DNA of 15,438 bases from Legionella genomosp. 1 (GTDB lineage: Bacteria > Pseudomonadota > Gammaproteobacteria > Legionellales > Legionellaceae): the NCBI GenBank assembly GCA_945865355.1, contig CAMBDN010000036.1, positions 1-15,438 of the forward strand. Direction: 5' to 3'. The notes below the pieces were generated by a model that searched no databases, was not told the DNA's origin, and saw only the letters and a list, made by a program, of their open reading frames with translations. Made by a program: the position numbers and the translations under genes. Every line of letters begins with the position of its first letter. Position 1 is the first letter of the stretch. This document shows positions 1 through 7,795 of the stretch, piece after piece.

Positions 1-470
1 ATTGATTCAACACCAATAGTTTGGATAATGTGGATGGCTCTTGCAATAGCCTTTCATAACCGAGTAAACAACCCTTCTATAAAGCTGTTCTATTTTTGAG
101 CTTGTCTCGATTATAAAACTTTACAGCAGTATACGGACTCAATCTATTCATCTCATGTTGCTACTACCAATTGGGAGGTAAAGATAGGGTCTCAGTGTTA
201 CAATATGGGTACTGTAGGCGTGCAGTTTGATTTATAAGGAGATGAACAAATTAATCAAAAATCGACACTGACCTTTCAATGAGCCGGTCATACGTTCAAT
301 ACGCTATTTTTGAAATTTTGACAACGGTATCTTACGAGCGGAAGCGGTAAGAGATTATCTGCTCTATCCCCCGACTTTTTGGACACTCGGTTTTAGAGAG
401 TAAACGCTCTAAAACCAAGGCGATAAATAAACGAAAATAAAGCAATTCCAATCATCGAGTAAAACAAAAT
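1..470. other. Left-edge non-coding or decayed region
   Basis: No intact gene is visible on either strand. Plus frame 1 is open from the window edge to a TGA at 97-99. It encodes a short hydrophobic run ending ...KLFYF that could be the tail of a gene lying to the left, but this is weak. The same frame continues with scattered stops to about 400, at the density expected by chance. A segment near 367-386 (ATCCCCCGACTTTTTGGACA) resembles the end of an IS3-type element, but no transposase or partner end is present. The only clear structure is the hairpin at 389-416. Confidence 0.4.
389..416. terminator. 10-bp perfect inverted repeat upstream of the bestrophin gene
   Basis: GGTTTTAGAG (389-398) and CTCTAAAACC (407-416) are perfect reverse complements around an 8-base loop. 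No T-run follows on the plus strand, although each arm carries a TTTT or AAAA block. It lies 54 bases before the bestrophin start. It could end transcription of a gene to the left, or be a transcript leader hairpin or operator. The function is not determined by the sequence. Confidence 0.4.
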
Positions 471-1376
471 ATGAATCAAAATGATAGCTTACAAAATCAG
501 CCAGAATATGAAAACTTTTTAAAAAGCGCCTTGGCATTGAAAGGATCTATCACACCAAAGGTCATGAAAAAAGTAAGCTTTATGATTATATACACGGGTT
601 TAGTGTCTTACCTGTGTTATTTATTCCCATTGGCTGTTTTACCGATTGGCCCTTTTGAATATGGCGGGTTAATCATGGGCCTAATCCTTGTCTTTAGAGT
701 CAATGCAGGCTACGACCGATGGTGGGAGGCAAGAAAACTATGGGGTAATGTTGTTAATCAATGCAGGAACCTGACTATTATTTTAGTTAATTACACCAAT
801 CAAGGGGCGCAGGATTGGATATTTAAAATCACCAATATGATTTCGGCCTTGCCTTACATGATGAAAGATAATTTAAGAGAACATAAGCATTTGCAATACC
901 TCTGTCATCTTATTGATATAGAAAATATTAAGCAGTTAAATGAGTCAAACCATCGTCCAATTATGCTCGCTTCCATGATTGCACAAGAGCTGCAAATTGC
1001 ACGGAATACTCATGGTCTTGATTCCTTCGCATTCCTTCATGCACAAGAACACATAGAACATATTATTGACGCTCAAGGCGCATGTGAGCGGATTTTAAAA
1101 ACGCCGATGCCTTTTGTTATGGCTGTCAAATCAAGGCGCTTTATTTTAATTTTTTTATTAATGCTACCCTTTGCGTTAGCAAACGTTTCTCTATTTATCA
1201 GCCCGTTAATCGCTGGCATCGTCTCTTATGCGCTTTTTTCACTCGATCAGATCGGTATCGAATTACAAAATCCATTTTCTGAAAAAAACTTAAGCCATTT
1301 ACCCTTGGATAACATTTGTAAAACCATTGATAATAATATTAAGGAAATTCGAGACCCTATTTGCAAAACATTATAA
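471..1376 (+). CDS. Bestrophin-family (UPF0187/YneE-like) membrane channel protein
   Basis: This is a predicted inner-membrane anion or cation channel of the bacterial bestrophin family. The 301 residues match the usual length of about 300. The signature block lies at residues 75-101, including RVNAGYDRWWEARKLWGNVV. Hydrophobic helices are visible near residues 35-58, 62-77 and 224-258. The C-terminal block DQIGIELQNPF, which precedes the family's soluble tail, is also present. The ATG at 471 is the first in frame. Its Shine-Dalgarno is poor (a GAG about 12 bases upstream), so translation may be weak or the start uncertain by a few codons. Only 12 bases separate its stop from the next start, so the two genes are probably co-transcribed. 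Bacterial bestrophins are mostly functionally uncharacterised, so substrate and role cannot be given. Family assignment is confident; physiological role is not. Confidence 0.88.
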   Translation: MNQNDSLQNQPEYENFLKSALALKGSITPKVMKKVSFMIIYTGLVSYLCYLFPLAVLPIGPFEYGGLIMGLILVFRVNAGYDRWWEARKLWGNVVNQCRNLTIILVNYTNQGAQDWIFKITNMISALPYMMKDNLREHKHLQYLCHLIDIENIKQLNESNHRPIMLASMIAQELQIARNTHGLDSFAFLHAQEHIEHIIDAQGACERILKTPMPFVMAVKSRRFILIFLLMLPFALANVSLFISPLIAGIVSYALFSLDQIGIELQNPFSEKNLSHLPLDNICKTIDNNIKEIRDPICKTL

Positions 1377-1388
1377 AATGGGTGAAAA

Positions 1389-3179
1389 ATGCCATTCCCT
1401 GAGCTGAATAAAGAACAACTCCATCAGGCTATTCTTGTGGGTTGTCAATCGCTGATAGACCAAAAGGAATTTTTGAATCAGATCAACGTTTTTCCTGTTG
1501 CTGACGGTGATACCGGTGATAACATGGCGTCAACTGCAAATGCCATTATCAAATTTTCCGCTGTTCATGCGACATTAAAATTAACCATGAATTCGATTGC
1601 TGATGCGAGTATTTTAGGTGCGCGAGGCAACTCAGGCGTTATTTTCTCGCAATTTTTTAATGCTTGGGCTGAAGCAATCTCGACTGAGCAGCATTTAACA
1701 ATAGATAGCTTTTCACGCTTATTGATACAATCGGCTCATCAAGTACGCTCCGCCATACCTGACCCAGTGGATGGTACCTTGTTAACACTGATTGAAGCAT
1801 GGGCTTTTTTAACAAGGGATCAAGTTGATTCTGATTGTTTGGATATCGCGCTGCCTAAGCTATTACCGTTGCTAGAAAAAGAAGTGCAGAAAACCGCCTC
1901 GACGCTTTCTATTTTGAAAGAAATGAATCTAGTAGATGCGGGTGCGTTAGGGTTCTATCATTTTATAACAGGATTTAGTTCCTCCCTACAATGTACAGAA
2001 AAAGAACATCTTGTCGATGAGAATACTCTGCACGTGAACATTGGTCACTCAGCCACACCATCACACGAAATGCCAAAATATCGTTATTGTACGGAAGCCG
2101 TTATCAAAGCACCGTCTATTGATACCACAAAACTAACAACTTTGCTTAAAGCACACGGTGATTGTGCGTTAATTTCTAGCAATGAGCGTCTTTGCCACTT
2201 CCACGTGCATACCAATGAACCGCCTAAATTATTCACGCTCTTGATGAATGATTTCATCGTGCAGTATCCTAAAATTGATGACATGCTCAGGCAATTTCAA
2301 ATACATCATGACCGGCGAGACTCGATAGCATTATTGACGGACTCAAGTGCCGACCTTCCACAGTCCTTGCTTGATGAATACCAAATTCATCAAGTTTCTC
2401 TTAATATTCAACTGGATGAGCATCAATTATTAGATAGATACTGCCTTGATTCGAATGACTTCTATCATCGCTTAAAGCATTTAAAGTCCTACCCAAAAAC
2501 ATCCTATCCAACACCAGCACTCATCAAAGAAAAAATCGAACGTGTTGCAAATCATTATGATCATGTCATTGTTATTTCTTTATCAAAAGGCATGAGTGGT
2601 ATTTATGACCACTTCAAAACCGCAGCGACAAACTTTGCTAATGTAACCGTCATTGATTCGAAAAATAATTCAGCCGCTCATGGACTTCTTCTTTATTGTG
2701 CGGGCAAGCGCATTCGTTCCGGCATGAGCATCGACAAGATTATCAATGCGGTTAACAACGCGATTGAAACAACCTACCTTTTTGTTGTTGTCGATCAGTT
2801 TGATTCGATGATTCGCTCTGGGCGTCTTAATAAATTCAAGGCACGTATAGCCGACTTTGTAAAAATTAAACCCATTATTTCAATTGATACCGAAGGAAAA
2901 GGATTCATTTGTGGCCAATCTTTTTCATTAGAAGCCGCGTTTGAAAAAATAATAACCATGATTAAAACCAAGGAAAAAAAGGAACATCTTAACTTACAGG
3001 AGTACGCGATTGTTCACGCAGGTGCGGAAGAAAAAGCCATGGAATTTTCCAATATAACAACAGCGCGCTTTAAAAAAGCACCTGAATACATTGATTCTGT
3101 TTCCTTGGCCATAGGTCTGCATGCGGGTCAAGGATGCGTTGCTTTAGCCGTTCGAATGAGCCGAAACCATGCCACATAG
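1389..3179 (+). CDS. DhaL/DAK2-DegV fusion protein, probable fatty acid kinase with built-in lipid-binding domain
   Basis: Residues 1-200 form a DhaL/DAK2 ATP-binding domain. Its metal-binding loop NVFPVADGDTGDNM is at 33-46 and GARGNSGVIFSQ at 77-88; DGTLLT (129-133) and VDAGALGF (182-189) are also present. Residues about 228-305 match the FakA middle domain, with Cys234 in CTEA and HVHT at 272-275, the places of the metal-binding Cys and His residues known in FakA. Residues about 312-590 are a DegV (FakB-type) fatty-acid-binding fold, with LLTDSSADLP (315-324), TSYPTP (371-376) and the RSGRLN and KIKPII blocks (477-497). In Firmicutes FakA phosphorylates fatty acids bound by a separate FakB; here both functions appear to sit in one 596-residue chain. 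The ATG follows a GGGTGA Shine-Dalgarno and lies 12 bases after the bestrophin stop. Fatty acid kinase activity is inferred from the domains. Confidence 0.88.
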   Translation: MPFPELNKEQLHQAILVGCQSLIDQKEFLNQINVFPVADGDTGDNMASTANAIIKFSAVHATLKLTMNSIADASILGARGNSGVIFSQFFNAWAEAISTEQHLTIDSFSRLLIQSAHQVRSAIPDPVDGTLLTLIEAWAFLTRDQVDSDCLDIALPKLLPLLEKEVQKTASTLSILKEMNLVDAGALGFYHFITGFSSSLQCTEKEHLVDENTLHVNIGHSATPSHEMPKYRYCTEAVIKAPSIDTTKLTTLLKAHGDCALISSNERLCHFHVHTNEPPKLFTLLMNDFIVQYPKIDDMLRQFQIHHDRRDSIALLTDSSADLPQSLLDEYQIHQVSLNIQLDEHQLLDRYCLDSNDFYHRLKHLKSYPKTSYPTPALIKEKIERVANHYDHVIVISLSKGMSGIYDHFKTAATNFANVTVIDSKNNSAAHGLLLYCAGKRIRSGMSIDKIINAVNNAIETTYLFVVVDQFDSMIRSGRLNKFKARIADFVKIKPIISIDTEGKGFICGQSFSLEAAFEKIITMIKTKEKKEHLNLQEYAIVHAGAEEKAMEFSNITTARFKKAPEYIDSVSLAIGLHAGQGCVALAVRMSRNHAT

Positions 3180-3276
3180 AGGTAACTCCGCATGCTTATT
3201 TAAAAAGTCTTTGATCATTTCTTTTCTGCAAGCTACACCTATGTTGAGCATAGCTTATTTGAATCTAAAATCGAGT

Positions 3277-3615
3277 TTAATGCATCATATAGTAATTTAA
3301 ATTCCACATGATCCATAAGGAGCCGAGAATAATTGATGTCAAAATAACGCCTGTAAATAGAAAAGCCATGATATTCGTTCTTCCTTGCTCTGTTTGCGTG
3401 GTCAGGCGAAGAAAGAAAATGACCTGCACCAGAAATTGAATGCAGGCTGAAGAAAAAATGAGAACCAATACTTCCAATTTAGAAAACCTTTGGGACATTA
3501 CCGACCAAAAAGAAAACAAGGTCAGTATAGAGCAACTGATAAAACCAACTAAGTACATGCCTAGTTTTTTTTGACCGGTACCGTAATCAGACTCGTTCAT
3601 TCCATGATGCTCCAT
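3277..3615 (-). CDS. cyoD: Cytochrome bo3 ubiquinol oxidase subunit IV
   Basis: This is the small membrane subunit of the cytochrome bo3 quinol oxidase, thought to assist assembly and stability of the catalytic subunit in the inner membrane. The 112 residues are the family length. Three hydrophobic helices lie at about 22-42, 49-70 and 83-105, and the C-terminal signature SLWIMWNLNYYMMH closely resembles E. coli CyoD. The start lies 1 base after the cyoC stop, with a GGGAGC Shine-Dalgarno inside the end of cyoC. An in-frame ATG at codon 6 is a possible alternative start. It is the last gene of the operon. No cyoE (heme O synthase) follows; instead the convergent DhaL-DegV gene ends 97 bases away. 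Confidence 0.93.
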   Translation of the reverse strand: MEHHGMNESDYGTGQKKLGMYLVGFISCSILTLFSFWSVMSQRFSKLEVLVLIFSSACIQFLVQVIFFLRLTTQTEQGRTNIMAFLFTGVILTSIILGSLWIMWNLNYYMMH

Positions 3616-3616
3616 G

Positions 3617-4213
3617 CTAAATAGCTCCCATCAGGTATACAATAGTAAAGACAAAAATCCAGACGATATCTAAAAAATTCCAGAACAATCCTAAATAAGT
3701 CATGCGGCGTCGCTTAACATGATTCGTTGTTATTAATGGAAGTTGGATCATCATCAATAAAATCCACACCAGGCCAACACTAACGTGCAATCCATGAGCA
3801 CCGACTAAAGTGAAAAATGAGGAAATTGCGCCACTCACATCCCATCGAAAACCCTCATTGGCCATATGAATAAATTCAGTGACTTCGAATACTATAAAAC
3901 CAGCCCCAAGCAAGAAAGTCATCCCAAGCCATATCTGAACTTTGCGAAGTTTATCCTGATATAAATTTAAAATGGCCAAACAAAACGTCAAGTTAGAGAC
4001 TAGCAAGAGGAATGTTTCAATAAGAACGTCATGTAAATTGAGATAATTTTTTAGTGCAGGCCCTGGGTGTTCGGGATTATTTAAAACTAAAAATGTTGCA
4101 AATAAACAGCCAAATAAAATGCAATCGGTCAGTATATACAACCAAAACCCAAACACATCGATTGAATCACTGTCATGATGATGAGCCTCAGCGACGATAG
4201 CGTCATTATGCAT
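3617..4213 (-). CDS. cyoC: Cytochrome bo3 ubiquinol oxidase subunit III
   Basis: This is subunit III (COX3 family) of the quinol oxidase, an inner-membrane protein that supports the catalytic core. The 198 residues fit the five-helix quinol-oxidase form of the family, with hydrophobic stretches near 22-45, 64-84, 96-116, 132-157 and 175-196. Recognisable blocks are FGFWLYILTDCILFGCLFATF (21 residues from position 21), FEVTEFIHM and GAHGLHVSVGL. An unusual His/Asp-rich N-terminus (AHHHDSDS) precedes the first helix, as in other CyoC proteins. Its ATG overlaps the cyoB stop by one base (TAATG), and AGGGAG lies 8 bases upstream, so it is translationally coupled to cyoB. Confidence 0.94.
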   Translation of the reverse strand: MHNDAIVAEAHHHDSDSIDVFGFWLYILTDCILFGCLFATFLVLNNPEHPGPALKNYLNLHDVLIETFLLLVSNLTFCLAILNLYQDKLRKVQIWLGMTFLLGAGFIVFEVTEFIHMANEGFRWDVSGAISSFFTLVGAHGLHVSVGLVWILLMMIQLPLITTNHVKRRRMTYLGLFWNFLDIVWIFVFTIVYLMGAI

Positions 4214-6207
4214 TACACAAGCTCCCTAAAGTGCGCTAATTCAGTTTTTTTGACTGTTTCAGCATCGATATAATAATCAACGTCATTTGAGAACGTCCGA
4301 GCAATGGCTGTGGAAATAATTCCTAATAGACCAATAATTCCTGGGATAAGCATGTGCCAAACCAAAGCAAAACCAGTGATTCCAGAAAAAATTGCAATAA
4401 TAAATCCAACCGGTGTATTTTTTGGCATATGGATTGGATCGTAATGAATTTCTTTAGGATGAATATGGCCTTCTGCCAAGTGATGCTCTTTGTCCACCCA
4501 GAATTGGTCGAGAGCTTGTACTGTGGGTAATTTAGCAAAATTATATAAAGGTGCCGGTGATGCAACCGACCACTCCAACGTGCGTCCATTCCAGGCATCG
4601 CCGGTACGGTCATGCAGAGCCTCACGGTTTTTTATGCTTACAATTAGCTGCACAATTTGACAAATGATACCCATCAAAATCAATAAGGCTCCCATCGCTG
4701 CAAAGATTAAATAAGGCTGATACATGGTGTTGGTATAGTGATTTGTCCGACGGACAAATCCATCAAGACCCAGAACATACAATGGCATAAAGGCACAATA
4801 AAATCCGCTCACCCAAAAATAAAAAGCTCTTTTGCCCCATTTCTCATCCAAGCGAAAACCAAACGCTTTAGGAAACCAATAGATGATGCCAGCGAAGTAT
4901 CCAAACAATACACCGCCAATAATCACATTATGAAAATGTGCGACAAGAAATAGACTATTATGGACTTGAAAATCGACTGGAGGCACGGCCATCATGACGC
5001 CAGTCATCCCGCCTATTGCAAAAGTAGTAAAAAAGGCCGTGACCCAGAGCATCGGTGTTGCCATGATAATTCGGCCTTTATACATGGTAAACAACCAGTT
5101 AAATACTTTTACTCCAGTAGGAATAGCAATGATCATGGTCGCAATTCCAAAAAAGGAATTAACATCTGCCCCTGCGCCCATAGTGAAAAAATGGTGGAGC
5201 CACACAACAAACGATAAGAAGGTAATGATCGCCATAGCCCATACCATCGAAGTGTAACCAAATAGTTTTTTCTGACTGAACGTTGCAACCACCTCAGAAA
5301 AGACACCGAAAGCCGGCAAAATTAAAATATATACTTCTGGGTGGCCCCATACCCAGATTAAATTGATATACATCATGCTGTTTCCACCTGCGAAATCAGT
5401 AAAGAAATGCATATCGAGCATACGGTCTAAAGATAAAAGAGCGAGCGTTACGGTTAAAACAGGGAATGCAAGCGCGACCAAAATCATGGCGCACAACGCG
5501 GACCAAACAAAAACCGGCATTTTCATTAAGGTCATGCCTTTGCAACGCATTTTTAAAATAGTAGCAATAAAATTAATGCCTGCAAGTAAGGTACCCACTC
5601 CTGAAATTTGTAAAGACCATATGTAATAATCAACACCGACATCAGGACTATAATACAATTCAGATAACGGCGGATAAGCAAGCCAACCCGTTGAAGCAAA
5701 TTGTCCTACCACAAGAGAAATATTACACAACATCGCCCCAATAAATGTCAGCCAAAAACTCAGTGAATTTAAATAGGGATAAGCCACATCACGGGCACCA
5801 ATTTGTAAAGGGACTATCATATTGAGTAAGGCAAAAACAAGCGGCATAGCAACAAAGAAAATCATGATAACGCCGTGTGCTGTAAAAATTTGGTCGTAAT
5901 GATCAGGGGGCAAAAATCCTACGGCACTCCCAGCTGCAACCGCTTGTTGCGAGCGCATTAAGAGCGCATCTGAGAAACCACGGAGCAGCATTACAAATGC
6001 TAAGATTAAATACATAATCCCAATTTTTTTATGATCAACCGAGGTCACCCACTCATTCCAAATATAGGACCATTTCCGAAATACCGTGAGTAATGCCAGA
6101 ACCCCTAGAAATCCTAGGACCATAAATACACCAGCGCCCATAGCAAAAGGGTTATGGAAAGGAATGGCTTCCAGGGTCAATTTACCAAATAATAAATTCT
6201 CAAACAT
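4213..6207 (-). CDS. cyoB: Cytochrome bo3 ubiquinol oxidase subunit I (catalytic)
   Basis: This heme-copper oxidase subunit oxidises ubiquinol and reduces oxygen to water while pumping protons across the inner membrane. The 664 residues match CyoB. Every key residue of the E. coli enzyme appears at a constant offset of +5. The low-spin heme ligands are His111 and His426, the high-spin heme ligand is His424, and the CuB ligands are His289, His338 and His339. Tyr293 is the residue cross-linked to His289. Glu291 and Asp140 mark the D-channel and Lys367 the K-channel. Arg76, Asp80, His103 and Gln106 form the quinol site. The signature WGHPEVYILILPAFG spans 287-301. It starts 2 bases after cyoA, with AAGGA encoded by the last cyoA codons. 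The enzyme looks fully functional. Confidence 0.97.
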   Translation of the reverse strand: MFENLLFGKLTLEAIPFHNPFAMGAGVFMVLGFLGVLALLTVFRKWSYIWNEWVTSVDHKKIGIMYLILAFVMLLRGFSDALLMRSQQAVAAGSAVGFLPPDHYDQIFTAHGVIMIFFVAMPLVFALLNMIVPLQIGARDVAYPYLNSLSFWLTFIGAMLCNISLVVGQFASTGWLAYPPLSELYYSPDVGVDYYIWSLQISGVGTLLAGINFIATILKMRCKGMTLMKMPVFVWSALCAMILVALAFPVLTVTLALLSLDRMLDMHFFTDFAGGNSMMYINLIWVWGHPEVYILILPAFGVFSEVVATFSQKKLFGYTSMVWAMAIITFLSFVVWLHHFFTMGAGADVNSFFGIATMIIAIPTGVKVFNWLFTMYKGRIIMATPMLWVTAFFTTFAIGGMTGVMMAVPPVDFQVHNSLFLVAHFHNVIIGGVLFGYFAGIIYWFPKAFGFRLDEKWGKRAFYFWVSGFYCAFMPLYVLGLDGFVRRTNHYTNTMYQPYLIFAAMGALLILMGIICQIVQLIVSIKNREALHDRTGDAWNGRTLEWSVASPAPLYNFAKLPTVQALDQFWVDKEHHLAEGHIHPKEIHYDPIHMPKNTPVGFIIAIFSGITGFALVWHMLIPGIIGLLGIISTAIARTFSNDVDYYIDAETVKKTELAHFRELV

Positions 6208-6209
6208 AA

Positions 6210-7157
6210 CTATTCCTTATGGAATTTAATTGCATTCTCTCGCGGGTGCACTGGACCTATACTTGACATGTACGTCATTATTACCCCATTAAAGAGGTCA
6301 TTTTTTATGCCCGAAAATAGTTTTGGTTTATCAGCAATGGAGGGAGATAACAATTGATTGTAAGCGGCATCTGTTAAACCATTCGGTGATTTTTTTACTT
6401 GAGCAAACCATTTTTTTAGTTCTTGTGGGGTAACGACATGTACTTCAAAATGCATGTCTGAAAAGCCATCTCCATTGTATTGAGTGTTTAAACCTTCATA
6501 AACACCAGGTTCATTTGCTAAAAGATGCAGACGTGTCCGCATTCCGGCCATGGCATAAATCTGGCTGCCTAATTGAGGGATAAAAAAGGCGCTCATTGGG
6601 ACATTATCTGTTGTTATCCAATACTCAACCTGCTGGCCTAATGGGATTTCAAGATAATTGACTGTTGCTATCTTTTGTTCGGGATAAATAAATAGCCATT
6701 TCCAGGGTAAAGCAATCACTTGAACTAACAATGGTTTTTCATCATGCCCTGCAATTCGCCGATAGGGATCTAACTCATGCGTCTTTTTCCAGGTCATAAT
6801 GCCTAAGATTAATATGATGACACAGGGAATACCCCACCATAATATTTCCAAATAAAAATTATGACCCCAATTCGGTTTGTAATCCTTGGTACGGTGAGAT
6901 ACTTGATAATGATAAACAAAGGTAATGCTCATGATGATGACGGGTAAAACCACAATCAACATTAAAGCCAAGGTATCAAAAAATAACTTACGCTCTTCGT
7001 AGGCAATGATTCCCTTCGGATTAAGCATGCCAATGAAGTGCTCCTTACAACCACTTAGGGAAAGCAGTATCAAGAGACCTGAGATGATGTATATAATTTT
7101 GAAAAGCCAGCGCAGGGCACCCCTATTCATTAAAGCAGCTCCCGTCCTTGTGGCCAT
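6210..7157 (-). CDS. cyoA: Cytochrome bo3 ubiquinol oxidase subunit II
   Basis: This subunit II of the quinol oxidase is a lipoprotein with a periplasmic cupredoxin domain. It has a basic N-terminus, a hydrophobic signal and the lipobox LSGC, with acylated Cys37. Two transmembrane helices follow at about 61-82 and 103-122, then a cupredoxin fold from about 135 to 245. The block PQLGSQIYAMAGMRTRLHLL is very like E. coli CyoA. The CuA ligand motif CxxxC is absent, as expected for a quinol rather than a cytochrome c oxidase. The 315 residues are normal. The ATG at 7157 has AGAGG six bases upstream; a second in-frame ATG at codon 10 also has a purine-rich leader and would give a more usual signal length. 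It is first in the cyoABCD order and divergent from the gene at 7259. Confidence 0.95.
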   Translation of the reverse strand: MATRTGAALMNRGALRWLFKIIYIISGLLILLSLSGCKEHFIGMLNPKGIIAYEERKLFFDTLALMLIVVLPVIIMSITFVYHYQVSHRTKDYKPNWGHNFYLEILWWGIPCVIILILGIMTWKKTHELDPYRRIAGHDEKPLLVQVIALPWKWLFIYPEQKIATVNYLEIPLGQQVEYWITTDNVPMSAFFIPQLGSQIYAMAGMRTRLHLLANEPGVYEGLNTQYNGDGFSDMHFEVHVVTPQELKKWFAQVKKSPNGLTDAAYNQLLSPSIADKPKLFSGIKNDLFNGVIMTYMSSIGPVHPRENAIKFHKE

Positions 7158-7258
7158 GAAAACCTCTGGTTGCGATCCTTTCTTAGATAATGATACGATT
7201 TAATAAAAAATACAAAGACTTTTTTGGAATAAACGTTTAATGACTAGGGATTAGTACG
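7158..7258. promoter_or_regulatory. Divergent promoter region between cyoA and a small membrane protein gene
   Basis: These 101 bases separate two divergent starts, so they must hold both promoters. The region is very AT-rich. Reading toward cyoA, TTGTAT and CATTAT with a 17-base spacer are a weak sigma70-like pair. Toward the plus-strand gene no convincing -35/-10 pair is seen, only AGGGA 8 bases before the ATG. No clear operator palindrome, such as an ArcA or Fnr box, could be recognised by eye. Confidence 0.35.
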
Positions 7259-7651
7259 ATGACCTATATAATATTTGCTCGCTGGTTTGGCTTGGTATCA
7301 GTAATACTTTCTTTAGGTATTTTATTTAATCTAGAGGATGCTCGTGATATGGCGAAACACATGGTGAAAGCTGATTCTGGTTACATCATGGGTGGCGTAC
7401 TTCCCACTATCTTCGGCAGTTTAGCTTTAATGTTCGTTAATAGTTTTGAGTTGGGATGGACCTTGATTATCACTGTAATTGGAACGAGTATGTTGTTGAT
7501 TGGAATTTTCCGCGTTATTTTTGTAAAACAATGGAGGGCGCTTCTGTCACAATACATACAAGAAATTCCTTTTTTGTTTAGCTTGTTTGGTTTGATGTTT
7601 GGTGTGATCTTGCTCTATGTTGGTTTTGTTGCAGATTCATTTACCTACTAG
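7259..7651 (+). CDS. Small four-helix membrane protein of unknown function
   Basis: I do not recognise this 130-residue protein. It is almost entirely hydrophobic, with four predicted transmembrane segments at about 4-24, 42-62, 65-88 and 103-125. The loop between the first two is charged (LEDARDMAKHMVKADSG, 26-41), and a short basic loop (VKQWR) lies between the third and fourth. There is no signal cleavage site and no catalytic motif. The ATG has AGGGA 8 bases upstream. It is divergent from cyoA, so it may share regulation with the quinol oxidase operon, but nothing in the sequence shows a functional link. It is convergent with the SDR gene across 144 bases that hold only a weak 7-bp inverted repeat (CGCCATC/GATGGCG). 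Confidence 0.75.
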   Translation: MTYIIFARWFGLVSVILSLGILFNLEDARDMAKHMVKADSGYIMGGVLPTIFGSLALMFVNSFELGWTLIITVIGTSMLLIGIFRVIFVKQWRALLSQYIQEIPFLFSLFGLMFGVILLYVGFVADSFTY

Positions 7652-7795
7652 TGCTTGCTTAAGGCTGAAGAGTATCGCCATCATAACCGGGTCTCAAAGG
7701 CTAGATGGCGGAATCGTGCTATGGTATTTACTATGAATACTATTGGATCTTTATCAATAATATGACGCAGCAATGATATCCAACATTAAAGCCTA

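Noticed and set aside
367..386. IS3-like terminal sequence (CCCCCGACTTTTTGGACA).
   Set aside because: There is no second end, no target duplication and no transposase; similarity over about 18 bases is not enough.
389..416. GTTTTAGAG resembles the start of a type II CRISPR repeat.
   Set aside because: It occurs once as a simple hairpin arm; there is no repeat array and no cas gene.
1..460. Plus frame 1 reads as protein-like text between stops, as if it were a decayed gene.
   Set aside because: Five or more stops in about 140 codons is the chance rate, and no family motif appears in it.
3230..3256. AAGCTA...TAGCTT stem between the converging DhaL-DegV and cyoD genes as a terminator.
   Set aside because: It has only 6 bp with a 15-base loop and no U-tract on either strand; too weak to call.
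4323..5626. Open frames on both strands inside cyoB, up to 100 codons.
   Set aside because: They overlap a gene whose active-site residues are all conserved, and have no ribosome sites or motifs; they are shadows of cyoB.
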